Assembly: GCA_934448295.1 (NCBI GenBank)
Contig: CAKSEY010000002.1
Location: forward strand, 186,001-250,000
DNA from: an uncultured Oscillospiraceae bacterium
GTDB lineage: Bacteria > Bacillota > Clostridia > Oscillospirales > Ruminococcaceae
Reading direction: 5' to 3'
Length of the DNA: 64,000 bases
Part shown: one piece after another, positions 1-8,772 of the stretch
Position numbering within the stretch: the stretch's first letter is position 1
Layout: each line of letters opens with the position of its first letter
Made by a program: the position numbers and the translations under genes
Notes under the pieces: generated by a model
Databases searched by the model: none
What the model was told of the DNA's origin: nothing
Seen by the model: the letters and a program-made list of their open reading frames with translations, nothing else

Positions 1-223
1 CCTCCGCAGGCTTCGGGGCGAAAATGCTGAACGTGAAGCTCTCCTTGAGGGTCAGCGCCTTGCCGGAAAGCACCGCGCAGAACTCCGGGGAATCCTTCGG
101 GTTGTCGTACTCGACATAGATATCCGCGCGCTCCTGCGGCATCATGACTATCCTTGCGCCCATAGAGCTTACCTCTACGGTGTCTATCTCGTTGTTAAAG
201 GTGTATGTCTGCTTGTCTGCCAT
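1..223 (-). CDS. DUF4097-like protein, N-terminal part (cut by window edge)
   Basis: The reading frame starts at an ATG at 221-223 behind a GAAAGGAG ribosome binding site and runs off the left edge, leaving about 74 residues. The visible part has no signal peptide. It begins MADKQTYTFNNEIDTVEVSS and continues with short alternating beta strands (VEVSSMGARIVMMP, ADIYVEYDN, ALTLKESF). This is the pattern of the N-terminus of DUF4097 beta-repeat proteins and matches the style of the next gene upstream. It is probably the last visible member of the padR-HAAS-DUF4097 operon. Function is unknown. The family is associated with envelope proteins, but without a visible export signal this copy may be cytoplasmic. 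Confidence 0.6.
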   Translation of the reverse strand, partial: MADKQTYTFNNEIDTVEVSSMGARIVMMPQERADIYVEYDNPKDSPEFCAVLSGKALTLKESFTFSIFAPKPAE

Positions 224-290
224 GGTGAAAACTCCTTTCAGGTCATGTCGTATAGTTAAAGAAAATTGCCGTTTTTGCTGTATTTTGAGC

Positions 291-341
291 GCACCGGCGG
301 TAGGGGCTGTATTCTGGATCTTTGCACAGCCCCCGCCGTGC
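291..341 (-). terminator. Large imperfect inverted repeat between the two DUF4097 genes
   Basis: Arms at 291-310 (GCACCGGCGG...GGGGCTGT) and 326-341 (ACAGCC...GCCGTGC) pair over about 16 bases with a few mismatches and a 15-base loop. On the minus strand it follows the stop codon of the 356-1402 gene. There is no strong U-run after it, so it may be an attenuating or mRNA-protecting hairpin rather than a full terminator. Confidence 0.45.
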
Positions 342-355
342 GTTTCTGATGTGAT

Positions 356-1402
356 TTATTCCGTTACTCCGGATACCGCCGTTACTTCTTCCGGGGCTTC
401 GACAGCCGATTCGTATACCGAGGAAACGACCGCCGCATGGTCGGATTTTGTTACTTCCACGGCTGAGGAAGTGGAATTAACTACCTTGATATTGCCTGCG
501 GATACGTCAAGGTCAAAGCTGTATTCGCCGCCGTTTAAGGAGACCTGGTCGCCGTCGCTGGCTGTGGTATTCACGCCGCACGCCATTATTTTGATCTCGC
601 CCGCGCTCTTGTCGCAGTTGAACGTTACTGAAGCGTCCTCCGGGACGTCAAGCACCACATTGCCCGCGCTGACCGATACGTCGCAGTCACCGTCCACCGC
701 TGCGTACTGCGCTCTCACGGAGCCTGCGGAAACATCTACTCCGCCGTCTCCCGTAAGCCCGTATATTTCAGCGTTTCCTGCGCTTACCTCGACAGAGTAT
801 GCGGAGGTCTCCGCATTCTTCGCAACAAGGTTTCCTGCTGAAACATCAAACTTGATGAAATCTGCACAATAGCCCTCGGGCTGAATGTAATTCAGCTTTC
901 CTGCGGAAACCTCAAGCTTGACGTGAGCCGCGCGTATCCCGTCAGACGTGATAGCACCCGCGCCAACGTGCATTTCAAGGCTGTTGTATTCCTTATCCGG
1001 CACAAACACCTGAACCTGCGTATCAAACGCCGACCCGCTTAACAGATTACTTATCCATTTGCCGTCCCACTTCCATTCGGTGGTTATGCTGAGCGCGTCT
1101 CCCGAAACCGAGGTCTTTACATTGTCCGCGTTATTTCCCGATATGATGATTTTTGTTGTATCTTCATTCCAGGGCTTTACAGACAGCTTATATGCGCCGA
1201 TATCAATTTTTATGTCAGTGAAGCTCTCGGTGACCTCAAATGTCCGCTGTTCGCCGGAGATCACCATTTCGGAAATCGCCATCTCGTTAACAGCTTCCCC
1301 TGACGTGGAGGAATAATCCCTGCCCAGCACCGCGACTGATATCCCGAACGCTATGAACGAAAATATGCACAGCGGGATAAATATTCTCAGTATTACTTTC
1401 AT
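356..1402 (-). CDS. Membrane-anchored DUF4097 beta-repeat protein
   Basis: 348 residues. Residues 1-27 form one hydrophobic signal/anchor segment (MKVILRIFIPLCIFSFIAFG), so the rest is probably outside the membrane. The body is a run of short repeated strands with a recurring VSAG(N/K/S) turn (VSAGKL, VSAGNL, VSAGNAE, VSAGSV, VSAGNVV, KSAGEI, VSAGNIK) about every 20-25 residues, the hallmark of DUF4097 solenoid-like proteins. The C-terminus is a Ser/Val/Thr/Glu-rich tail. It lies 12 bp after the HAAS gene in a PadR-controlled operon, the common Firmicutes arrangement for envelope-stress-linked genes. The biochemical role of the family is not established; an adhesin-like or envelope-sensing role is inference. 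Confidence 0.85.
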   Translation of the reverse strand: MKVILRIFIPLCIFSFIAFGISVAVLGRDYSSTSGEAVNEMAISEMVISGEQRTFEVTESFTDIKIDIGAYKLSVKPWNEDTTKIIISGNNADNVKTSVSGDALSITTEWKWDGKWISNLLSGSAFDTQVQVFVPDKEYNSLEMHVGAGAITSDGIRAAHVKLEVSAGKLNYIQPEGYCADFIKFDVSAGNLVAKNAETSAYSVEVSAGNAEIYGLTGDGGVDVSAGSVRAQYAAVDGDCDVSVSAGNVVLDVPEDASVTFNCDKSAGEIKIMACGVNTTASDGDQVSLNGGEYSFDLDVSAGNIKVVNSTSSAVEVTKSDHAAVVSSVYESAVEAPEEVTAVSGVTE

Positions 1403-1414
1403 TCTGACGCCCCC

Positions 1415-2398
1415 TTACAGATCGTATATAGCCTTGACGTGATTTATCACGATGGCCTTTATCCAGTGGAATACCGCCTTGCACAGTCCGCATATCGCGC
1501 AGATAACCAGCACTCCGCCGCTGACCATGCCGCTGCACAGGAATATCCTGCTCAGGAGGTGGAATTCGGAGCTGCCAAAGAGCTGACCGAAGCCGCCGGT
1601 GAAAAGGCTGAGCGCCGCGCCGCCGAGACCGCCGATTATCGCGGAAACCACCAGCGGTATCAGCCACCACCAGAGCAGTACGTCAAGCAGTATGCAGGTG
1701 ATGAGCTTCTCGGCGTTGACATTCGCCTTCATGCCCTTTACATCGCTGAAATGGAAGCCGCCTTCCTTTGCGTGCTTTCCCACCGGGGGAACGCACTGGG
1801 GCGGTACATCGCCCTGCCTGCTCTGGGAATTGTACTGATATCTCTCGTCCGTCATCTTCGGAATGGAGCCGTCAGCGCCCTGGGCGGGCTGTTCCTCCGC
1901 GATATGCTCGGGGGTGTATTCCCTTGCCGCCTGGGCGGGAGCGGGCTGCTCCTCGGCTATCTGCTCGGGGGTGTACTCGCGCGGCTGCTCCTTTCCGAGG
2001 TTTATCCTTGGAGAAACCGGAGCAGGAGTTTCAGGCTCTTCCATGATGTGCTCGGGTGTGTATTCCCGTATGGCGGGCTGTTCCGGCTTCTCATTCCTGA
2101 CGAGGGAAAGATCCGCCGGGAGCTTCTCGCCGGGCTTGGTGAGGGAGACCCTCTGGTTTGCCACGGCGTCCGCAACTATGGAATTCAGCCTTGTGCTGGG
2201 AATATCCAGATAATTGCGCGCTATCTCCTTTACGTCGCCGAGCTTTTCGCAGGTCTCCTCCTCGGAAAGCCCCTCTTCCTGGCTTGCCTTGAAGTGTTCC
2301 TCGAAATCCGCCGCTATTTCCTCGTCGTCGTCAATGCCTATTCTGTGCAGCTCATTATGGAGATTATACAGGAAATCTCCCTTGTTCTTTGCTATCAT
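1415..2398 (-). CDS. HAAS (DUF1700) domain membrane protein with YTPEHIAEE repeats
   Basis: 327 residues. Residues 1-65 match the HAAS/DUF1700 helical domain (short helices, ending LGDVKEIARNYL). HAAS proteins are usually encoded beside PadR regulators and are thought to work with them. Residues 110-175 hold three copies of an acidic repeat, REYTPE(H/Q)IxEE, at residues 111, 140 and 159, separated by Pro/Ala/Glu spacers. Residues 232-262 and 284-310 are hydrophobic and form at least two membrane segments near the C-terminus. The ATG overlaps the padR stop by one base (TAATG), so translation is coupled. The repeat is not part of the standard HAAS domain. Confidence 0.85.
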   Translation of the reverse strand: MIAKNKGDFLYNLHNELHRIGIDDDEEIAADFEEHFKASQEEGLSEEETCEKLGDVKEIARNYLDIPSTRLNSIVADAVANQRVSLTKPGEKLPADLSLVRNEKPEQPAIREYTPEHIMEEPETPAPVSPRINLGKEQPREYTPEQIAEEQPAPAQAAREYTPEHIAEEQPAQGADGSIPKMTDERYQYNSQSRQGDVPPQCVPPVGKHAKEGGFHFSDVKGMKANVNAEKLITCILLDVLLWWWLIPLVVSAIIGGLGGAALSLFTGGFGQLFGSSEFHLLSRIFLCSGMVSGGVLVICAICGLCKAVFHWIKAIVINHVKAIYDL

Positions 2399-2715
2399 TA
2401 TCCGTTGTCCCCTTTCAGCAGCGCGTTCACGCTGTCCACAAACTCAAACCATTCCTCGGAGAGCTTCGCCTTTTCGGCGCGGCCTTCCTCCGTTATCCGG
2501 TAGTATTTCCTCGGCGGTCCTTCCTGCGATTCCACTATGTAGGAATCTATCACGCCGCTGTCTTTAAGCCGCTTCATCAGCGGGTATATCGTGCCCTCGG
2601 TTATCTGCATACATTCGGATATCCGGTTCACCAGCTCATAGCCGTAGCAGTCGTTACGGCTCAGCAGCGACAGCACGCACAGCTCCAGTGTGCCTCTTTT
2701 AAGCTGAGAATTCAT
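2398..2715 (-). CDS. PadR family transcriptional regulator
   Basis: 105 residues, the usual size for short PadR proteins (winged helix plus a short C-terminal dimerisation helix). Characteristic segments are the N-terminal KRGTLELCVLSLLSR, the turn DCYGYELVNRIS, the recognition helix ITEGTIYPLMKRLKDSG and the wing PPRKYYRITEEGRA. It starts at an ATG behind GGGGTGG. As first gene of the operon with HAAS and DUF4097 genes it is probably autoregulatory. The paired AAGGTA repeats over its own promoter (2757-2858) are the natural candidate operators. The ligand or signal is unknown. Confidence 0.93.
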   Translation of the reverse strand: MNSQLKRGTLELCVLSLLSRNDCYGYELVNRISECMQITEGTIYPLMKRLKDSGVIDSYIVESQEGPPRKYYRITEEGRAEKAKLSEEWFEFVDSVNALLKGDNG

Positions 2716-2756
2716 ATTCCACCCCTGTCTTGACGGATACGCTTACTGCATATCCC

Positions 2757-2858
2757 AAGGTACTTTGTCTTACAAGGTAGCCTGTTCAAAAATATCGGAA
2801 CCGCGTTTCCCTGTTCCGTGTATTTATTTTACCACAAGGTATTATGTTTTGCAAGGTA
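2757..2858. repeat. Two pairs of AAGGTA direct repeats, candidate PadR operators
   Basis: AAGGTA-N11-AAGGTA occurs at 2757-2779 and again at 2836-2858, with identical spacing (17 bp start to start) and similar spacers. The first copy also reads as an imperfect palindrome, TACTTTG-N5-CAAGGTA. The second copy lies across the minus-strand -35 box and spacer of the padR promoter. That position suits repression. PadR proteins commonly bind promoter-overlapping palindromes; that these repeats are the site is inference. Confidence 0.6.
2826..2854 (-). promoter_or_regulatory. Sigma-A promoter of the padR operon
   Basis: On the minus strand TTGCAA (2849-2854) and TAAAAT (2826-2831) are separated by exactly 17 bases. 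The transcript would start about 100 bases before the padR ATG. Confidence 0.7.
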
Positions 2859-3066
2859 CTAAATACACAAAATACAAAATAATTTTCGAGCGTTTTGTGT
2901 GCAATTTCACCAATCAAGGATAAGCTGATATTCCCTGCGGGCAAAACAGCCCCGGGGCGGCGGCACAAATGTATGAAAAACTCTTGTATAATTCGAGCTT
3001 TTGTGATAAAATAAGATAGTAAATTTTATACCTTATAAACCACCAACCACCAGAAGGAGATAAACA
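2859..3066. other. Intergenic region before purB
   Basis: Non-coding, divergent spacer between the padR promoter and purB. A TATAAT sits at about 2994-2999 without a good -35 box, and AT-rich sequence follows up to the purB ribosome binding site AGAAGGAG. I saw no purine riboswitch-like fold or terminator. Confidence 0.4.
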
Positions 3067-4506
3067 ATGTCAAGAGATTATTCCACCTATGAAAGCCCGT
3101 TCTGCACTCGCTACGCCAGCAAGGAGATGCAATACATTTTCTCCGCAGACAAGAAGTTTTCCACATGGCGCCGTCTGTGGGTCGCACTGGCAAGGGGCGA
3201 GATGAAGCTCGGCCTGCCCGTGACCCAGGAGCAGGTAGACGAGCTTGAAGCCCACATCAACGACATCAACTATGATGTAGCCGAGGAACGCGAGAAGCTC
3301 GTGCGCCACGACGTAATGTCCCACGTTTACGCTTACGGCAAGCAGTGCCCCAAGGCAAAGGGAATAATCCACCTCGGCGCGACCTCCTGCTACGTCGGCG
3401 ACAACACCGATGTTATCATCATGCGCGACGCGCTGCTGCTGGTGAAGAAGAAGCTGCTCAACGTGATAAACAACCTCGCAGGCTTCGCACAGCAGCACAA
3501 GGATCAGCCCTGCCTCGCGTATACTCACCTCCAGCCCGCGCAGCTCACCACTGTCGGCAAGCGCGCGACCCTGTGGATAAACGAGCTGATGATGGATCTT
3601 GAGGAAGTGGAGTACCGCATAAGCAAGCTGAAGCTCCTCGGTCAGAAGGGCACCACCGGCACACAGGCGAGCTTCGTTGAGCTTTTCGGCGGCGACAGCA
3701 AGAAGATAAAGGCTCTGGAAAAGTCCATCGCAAACGAAATGGGCTTTGAGGAGTGCGTTCCCGTCAGCGGCCAGACCTACTCCAGAAAGATGGACAGCAT
3801 GGTGCTGAACGTGCTCGGCGGTATCGCAGAGAGCTGCTCCAAGTTCAGCAACGACCTGCGTATCCTCGCTAACTTCAAGGAGATGGAAGAGCCGTTCGAG
3901 AAGAACCAGATAGGTTCCTCCGCAATGCCCTACAAGCGCAATCCTATGCGCGCTGAGCGTATCACCTCCCTTGCAAGGTACGTTATGATAGACACACTGA
4001 ACCCCGCTTTCACAGCCGGCACCCAGTGGTTTGAGAGGACCCTCGACGACAGCGCGAACAAGCGTATCTCCGTTGCAGAGGGATTCCTCGGCGTTGACGC
4101 TATACTGAACATAATGATAAACATTACAAGCGGTCTGGTGGTTTACCCCAAGGTCATCGAGCAGCGCGTAATGCGCGAGCTGCCGTTCATGGCTACCGAG
4201 AACATCATGATGAGAGCCGTTGAAAAGGGCGGCGACCGTCAGGTGCTGCACGAGGCGCTCCGCCAGCACAGCATTGCCGCTGCAAAGGTGGTAAAGGAGG
4301 AGGGCGGCGAGAACGACCTCGTAAAGCGTATCGCGGCAGACCCGCTGTTCATGATAACCGAGGAGGAGATCATGTCCGTGCTGAAGCCCGCAAACTACAC
4401 CGGCAGAGCCCCCGAGCAGGTAGAGGAATTCCTGAACGAGGTGGTATGGCCGGTTCTTGAGAAGAACAAGGCGCTGCTTGGCGAACACGTTGAGCTGAGC
4501 GTCTGA
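3067..4506 (+). CDS. purB: Adenylosuccinate lyase
   Basis: 479 residues. Catalyses two beta-eliminations of fumarate: SAICAR to AICAR in purine synthesis, and adenylosuccinate to AMP. The fumarase/aspartase superfamily signature is complete: SSAMPYKRNPMRAE at about residue 290, with the mobile catalytic loop serine, plus GATSCYVGDNTD and the TYSRKMD segment that supplies further active-site residues. The ATG follows AGAAGGAGATAAACA. The sequence resembles the longer PurB class found in many Clostridia and eukaryotes (about 475-485 residues) rather than the 430-residue Bacillus class. recJ follows after 17 bp on the same strand, so the two may be cotranscribed. Confidence 0.97.
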   Translation: MSRDYSTYESPFCTRYASKEMQYIFSADKKFSTWRRLWVALARGEMKLGLPVTQEQVDELEAHINDINYDVAEEREKLVRHDVMSHVYAYGKQCPKAKGIIHLGATSCYVGDNTDVIIMRDALLLVKKKLLNVINNLAGFAQQHKDQPCLAYTHLQPAQLTTVGKRATLWINELMMDLEEVEYRISKLKLLGQKGTTGTQASFVELFGGDSKKIKALEKSIANEMGFEECVPVSGQTYSRKMDSMVLNVLGGIAESCSKFSNDLRILANFKEMEEPFEKNQIGSSAMPYKRNPMRAERITSLARYVMIDTLNPAFTAGTQWFERTLDDSANKRISVAEGFLGVDAILNIMINITSGLVVYPKVIEQRVMRELPFMATENIMMRAVEKGGDRQVLHEALRQHSIAAAKVVKEEGGENDLVKRIAADPLFMITEEEIMSVLKPANYTGRAPEQVEEFLNEVVWPVLEKNKALLGEHVELSV

Positions 4507-4523
4507 TTCAGGAGCGAAAACAG

Positions 4524-6545
4524 TTGAAAAAGTGGCTTTGTGCGGACGTTCCCGCAGTAAACAACGAAATAACGGCGCAGTTCGGGGAGCTGCTCGGCGG
4601 GGTAATGCTCAGCCGTGGAATAACCACCCTCGACCGCGCCCGGGAATTCTTCGGGTGCAGCAGCCTTTCCGACCCTTTGCTGCTGAAAGACATGGAGACC
4701 GCCGTCGACGTGATACGGCAGGCTCTCGACGAGGGAAAGAAGATCACCGTTTACGGCGATTACGACTGCGACGGCGTGACCTCCACGGCTATGCTGTTCA
4801 GCTACCTGGACGCGATGGGCGCAGAGGCGGATTACTACATACCAGACCGCAGCGAGGGCTACGGCATGAACCTGGACGCGCTGAAGCGGATACTCGACAA
4901 CGGCACGGAGCTTATCATCACCGTGGACAACGGCGTATCCGCCGCGGAGGAAGCCCGCTACATCAAAGAGCGCGGCGCTCAGCTAGTCATCACCGACCAT
5001 CACCAGCCCCCGCAGGAGCTTCCGGTATGTGAAGCCTGCGTGAACCCTCACCGGGCGGACGACAACTCTCCGTTCAAGGAGATATGCGGCGCGGGCGTTG
5101 TCCTTAAGCTGCTCTGTGCGCTCGAGGAGGACGAGGAATTCGTTATGGAGCAGTACTCCGACCTCGCCGCGATAGGCACCATCGGAGACGTTATGCCGCT
5201 CATAAACGAGAACCGCTACATCGTCCGCAGGGGTCTGGAGAATATCCGCAGCAGCCAGAATCTCGGCATTGCGCAGCTTATCAAAAGCGCCGGCTCAGAG
5301 CCGGAAAAGGCAACCTCGACCTCCCTTGCATTCACCGTCTGCCCCAGGATAAATTCCGCAGGCAGGATAGCAAACGCGGACAAGGCGGTGCAGCTCCTGC
5401 TGAGCGACACCCCGGAGAAAGCGCGCCTGCTCAGCGAGGAGCTAAACCTGCTGAACACCCAGCGCCGCGCCGAGGAAAACAAGATAATGGAGGGCGTTGA
5501 AGCCCAGATAAAGCAGCGCCCGGAGCTGCTGAAAGAGCGCGTGCTGGTGCTCTCCGGCGAGGGCTGGCACCACGGAGTCATCGGCATAATCGCGGCGCGC
5601 CTGCTCGAAAAATACGGAAAGCCCGTGCTTATGATATCCAGCGAAAACGGCGAAGCGCGCGGCTCCGCAAGGGGCATTGACGGATTTTCCATCTACAAGC
5701 TGCTGGACAGGTGCAGCATGGTGCTGACGAAATTCGGCGGCCACATGAAAGCCGGGGGGTTCTCCCTGCCGGCTGAAAAGGTGGAGGATTTCCGGCAGAT
5801 GGTTTACGGCTTCTGCCGGGAATGCTACCCGAAAATGCCGGAATACACCGCCTGCGCCGACATGGAGATGACCGGCGACAGGCTCGCCATGGAGCAGATA
5901 ACCGAACTATCCAAGCTGGAGCCCTGCGGCGAGGGAAACAGCGTTCCGCTGTTCCTGCTGAAAAACTGCACGGTGAGCGCCGTAAATCCGCTTTCCCAGG
6001 GGAAATACACCAAGCTGGAGCTTATCTCCGGCGGCGTAAGGCTCAGCGCGCTCTGCTTCGGGATACCCTACGCGAAGTTCCACGCGGCTGTCGGCAGCAT
6101 GGTGGATATAATCGCAACGGCGGAGATAAACGAATTCAACGGCAAAAAGGAAGTCGTGCTGAAGGTGCAGGAGCTCCGCCCGTCGGATTTCCGCGAGGAC
6201 AGATTCTTCGCGGCGCAGCGCACCTACGAGGAGATATCCCGCGGCGAGGGCTGCGACAGCAGGCTTGCCCCGAGGGTCGTGCCCGACCGCGAGGCGCTGA
6301 AAAAGGTCTACGACCTGCTCAGGCAGCACGGCGGAAAGATGTCCGCAGAGGATATGTGCATTTACGGCGGCAGCGGGCTGAATTACTGCATGCTGCGCAT
6401 CGCGCTGGATACGTTCGCTTCGTCCGGCATGGCGGAGATATCCGCTGACGCGGGCGACGCAAGGCTCATTCCCGTCAGTCAGAAAACTGATCTTATGGCG
6501 TCCGGGTTCCTGGCAGACCTCCGCAGGAGCCTTTCGATAACTTGA
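4524..6545 (+). CDS. recJ: Single-stranded-DNA-specific exonuclease RecJ
   Basis: 673 residues. A 5'-to-3' ssDNA exonuclease acting in recombination, mismatch repair and fork processing. The DHH phosphoesterase motifs are present: VYGDYDCDGVTSTAM (about residue 75), ITVDNGVSA, VITDHHQPP (about residue 155) and the conserved GTIGDVMPL, followed by the DHHA1 motif FGGHMKAGGFSL (about residue 407) and the OB-fold and C-terminal parts. The start is TTG behind CAGGAG; no ATG fits better. It sits between purB and relA, all on the plus strand, with a gap of 24 bp to the chosen relA start. Confidence 0.95.
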   Translation: MKKWLCADVPAVNNEITAQFGELLGGVMLSRGITTLDRAREFFGCSSLSDPLLLKDMETAVDVIRQALDEGKKITVYGDYDCDGVTSTAMLFSYLDAMGAEADYYIPDRSEGYGMNLDALKRILDNGTELIITVDNGVSAAEEARYIKERGAQLVITDHHQPPQELPVCEACVNPHRADDNSPFKEICGAGVVLKLLCALEEDEEFVMEQYSDLAAIGTIGDVMPLINENRYIVRRGLENIRSSQNLGIAQLIKSAGSEPEKATSTSLAFTVCPRINSAGRIANADKAVQLLLSDTPEKARLLSEELNLLNTQRRAEENKIMEGVEAQIKQRPELLKERVLVLSGEGWHHGVIGIIAARLLEKYGKPVLMISSENGEARGSARGIDGFSIYKLLDRCSMVLTKFGGHMKAGGFSLPAEKVEDFRQMVYGFCRECYPKMPEYTACADMEMTGDRLAMEQITELSKLEPCGEGNSVPLFLLKNCTVSAVNPLSQGKYTKLELISGGVRLSALCFGIPYAKFHAAVGSMVDIIATAEINEFNGKKEVVLKVQELRPSDFREDRFFAAQRTYEEISRGEGCDSRLAPRVVPDREALKKVYDLLRQHGGKMSAEDMCIYGGSGLNYCMLRIALDTFASSGMAEISADAGDARLIPVSQKTDLMASGFLADLRRSLSIT

Positions 6546-6569
6546 TTTTATTATATGGGGTGGTACAGC

Positions 6570-8762
6570 ATGACCGGTTCGACGGTAACAACATTTGAAC
6601 AGCTCGCGGAGAAGATAAAGGCAAGCGAGAAGCCCTACGACCTGGAAAAGATAACGCAGGCGTACAAGGTCGCGGAAAAGGCTCACGAGGGGCAGATGCG
6701 CACCTCCGGCGACCCGTATATCACACACCCGCTGGCTGTGGCGGCTATCCTGCTGGATTACTGCATGGATACCGACACCATATGCGCGGCGCTGCTGCAC
6801 GACACCGTTGAGGACACCGACGTCACGCTTGACGAGCTTCGCAAGAAATTCGGCGAGGACGTTGCGCTGATGGTAGACGGCGTTACAAAAATAGGACTTG
6901 TCCCGCTGGTCTCCAAAGAGGAACAGCAGGCTGAGAATATCCGCAAGATACTCATGGCGATGTCAAAGGATATCCGCGTAATAATCATCAAGCTTGCCGA
7001 CCGCCTCCACAATATGCGCACACTCGCCGCAAGACCCCCCGAGAAGCAGCGCAAGACCTCCCTTGAGACCATGAACTTCTACGCGCCTATCGCCCATCGC
7101 CTTGGTATCAGCGACGTCAAGGAGGAAATGGAGGATATCGCGATACACTACCTCGACCCCTACGGCTGTAAGGAAGTCGAAGAGCAGATTGCCCTCCATA
7201 AAGAGGAGCGCGACGCATTCATCGAGAGCATAAAGCAGCGCATAAGAGAGCGCATTTCCGACATAAAGCCCGCCCCGATAATTGAGGGACGCGTAAAGTC
7301 CATTTACAGCATATACAAAAAGGTCTACGTCAAGAACAAGCGCTTCGACGAGATATACGATATCTACGCGGTGCGCGTTATCGTGCAGTCGGTCATTGAG
7401 TGCTACAACGTGCTCGGTGTTATCCACGATATGTTCCGCCCGATACCCTACCGCTTCAAGGACTATATCGCCACCCCGAAGCCTAACCGCTACCAGTCCC
7501 TCCACACCACCGTGATAGGGCGCGAGGGGATTCCGTTCGAGGTGCAGATACGCACGGTGGAAATGCACAACACCGCGCAGTACGGCGTTGCCGCCCACTG
7601 GAAGTACAAGGCAGGCATTTCCGGAAACGTTTCGGGAGAGAAGCGCTTCGACTGGATAAGGCAGCTCCTTGAGCGTCAGCAGGAAGCGGACGACGTTGAA
7701 GCTATCGCGGACGCGATAAAGACCGACCTCGCCCCGGACGAGGTATTCGCATTCACGCCTAAGGGCGACGTTATCTCACTGCCCATGGGCGCGACTGTGC
7801 TGGATTTCGCCTACTCGATACACACCCAGGTCGGAAACAAAATGACCGGCGCAAAGGTCGGCGGCAGAATGGTCAGCTTTGATTACCAGATAAAAACCGG
7901 CGATATAGTTGAGATACTTACCTCCGGCTCGCCGAATTACGGCCCCAACAGAAACTGGCTGGAAATCGCCCGCACCACCGAGGCCAAGAGCAAGATACGG
8001 AGCTGGTTCAAGAAGGAATGCCGCGAGGAGAACATCGAGCGCGGCAAAGAGGAACTGGAGCACGAATTCAAGCGCAACGGCATTGCCATCACTCCCGAGC
8101 TGCTGCAGTCGGCGGCTCAGCGCCAGAGACTGGGCTCCGTGGACGACCTGTACGCCGCGATAGGCTACGGCGGCGTATCCATGTCCAAGATAGTGCAGCG
8201 CATAAAGGAGGAGCAGCTCCGCAGCCACAAGGAGCAGCAGGCGGTACAGGCGGCAGCCTCCGACCCGGCGGAAGCCATCAGCGAGAACAACCGCCGCTCC
8301 CGCAGCAAGGGAATCATCATCGAGGGCGTGGACAACTGCCTTGTGAAATTCGCACAGTGCTGCAACCCGCTGCCCGGCGACCCGATAATCGGATTCGTCA
8401 CCCGCGGATTCGGCGTATCTATCCACAAGCAGGACTGCGTTAACGTTGTCAACAACATGGACAACCCCGACAACAAGGACCGCTGGATAAAGGCAAGCTG
8501 GGCGGGGCTGGACGACTCCACCTACCGCGCAACGATAGACGTTATCGCAGAGGACAGGATAACGATATTCGCGGATATAACCACCGCCATCGCTACTAAC
8601 CATATCCCGCTGCACGAGATGAACGCGCACCACCTGAAAAACGGCAACATGAGCCTTGTGGTAACAGTCGAGATAGCCGGAATGGAACAGCTTTCAAACG
8701 TAATGACAAGGCTCCAGAAGATACCCGGCGTTATCTCGGTAGAGCGCACCGGAAAGCAGTAA
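6570..8762 (+). CDS. relA: Bifunctional (p)ppGpp synthetase/hydrolase (RelA/SpoT homologue)
   Basis: About 730 residues, the full length of Gram-positive Rel. Domains in order: HD hydrolase (ITHPLAVAAILL and the metal site LLHDTVEDT), synthetase (PYRFKDYIATPKPNRYQSLH; the RFKD form is typical of bifunctional Rel, not monofunctional RelA), TGS (DEVFAFTPKGDVISLPMGAT), a Cys-containing conserved zinc-finger-like segment (CLVKFAQCCNPLPGD) and a C-terminal ACT domain. It makes and degrades the stringent-response alarmone. An ATG at 6555 lacks a ribosome binding site. The ATG at 6570 has GGGGTGG six bases before it, so that start was chosen; the choice adds or removes five residues only. Confidence 0.95.
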   Translation: MTGSTVTTFEQLAEKIKASEKPYDLEKITQAYKVAEKAHEGQMRTSGDPYITHPLAVAAILLDYCMDTDTICAALLHDTVEDTDVTLDELRKKFGEDVALMVDGVTKIGLVPLVSKEEQQAENIRKILMAMSKDIRVIIIKLADRLHNMRTLAARPPEKQRKTSLETMNFYAPIAHRLGISDVKEEMEDIAIHYLDPYGCKEVEEQIALHKEERDAFIESIKQRIRERISDIKPAPIIEGRVKSIYSIYKKVYVKNKRFDEIYDIYAVRVIVQSVIECYNVLGVIHDMFRPIPYRFKDYIATPKPNRYQSLHTTVIGREGIPFEVQIRTVEMHNTAQYGVAAHWKYKAGISGNVSGEKRFDWIRQLLERQQEADDVEAIADAIKTDLAPDEVFAFTPKGDVISLPMGATVLDFAYSIHTQVGNKMTGAKVGGRMVSFDYQIKTGDIVEILTSGSPNYGPNRNWLEIARTTEAKSKIRSWFKKECREENIERGKEELEHEFKRNGIAITPELLQSAAQRQRLGSVDDLYAAIGYGGVSMSKIVQRIKEEQLRSHKEQQAVQAAASDPAEAISENNRRSRSKGIIIEGVDNCLVKFAQCCNPLPGDPIIGFVTRGFGVSIHKQDCVNVVNNMDNPDNKDRWIKASWAGLDDSTYRATIDVIAEDRITIFADITTAIATNHIPLHEMNAHHLKNGNMSLVVTVEIAGMEQLSNVMTRLQKIPGVISVERTGKQ

Positions 8763-8772
8763 AGGAGGTTCT

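Noticed and set aside
2786..2968. 60-codon frame upstream of padR
   Set aside because: It covers the padR promoter and operator repeats and lacks a ribosome binding site.
3070..4488. 472-codon frame antisense to purB
   Set aside because: Shadow of purB, which has complete family motifs; the antisense protein is His/Leu/Val-rich without any domain.
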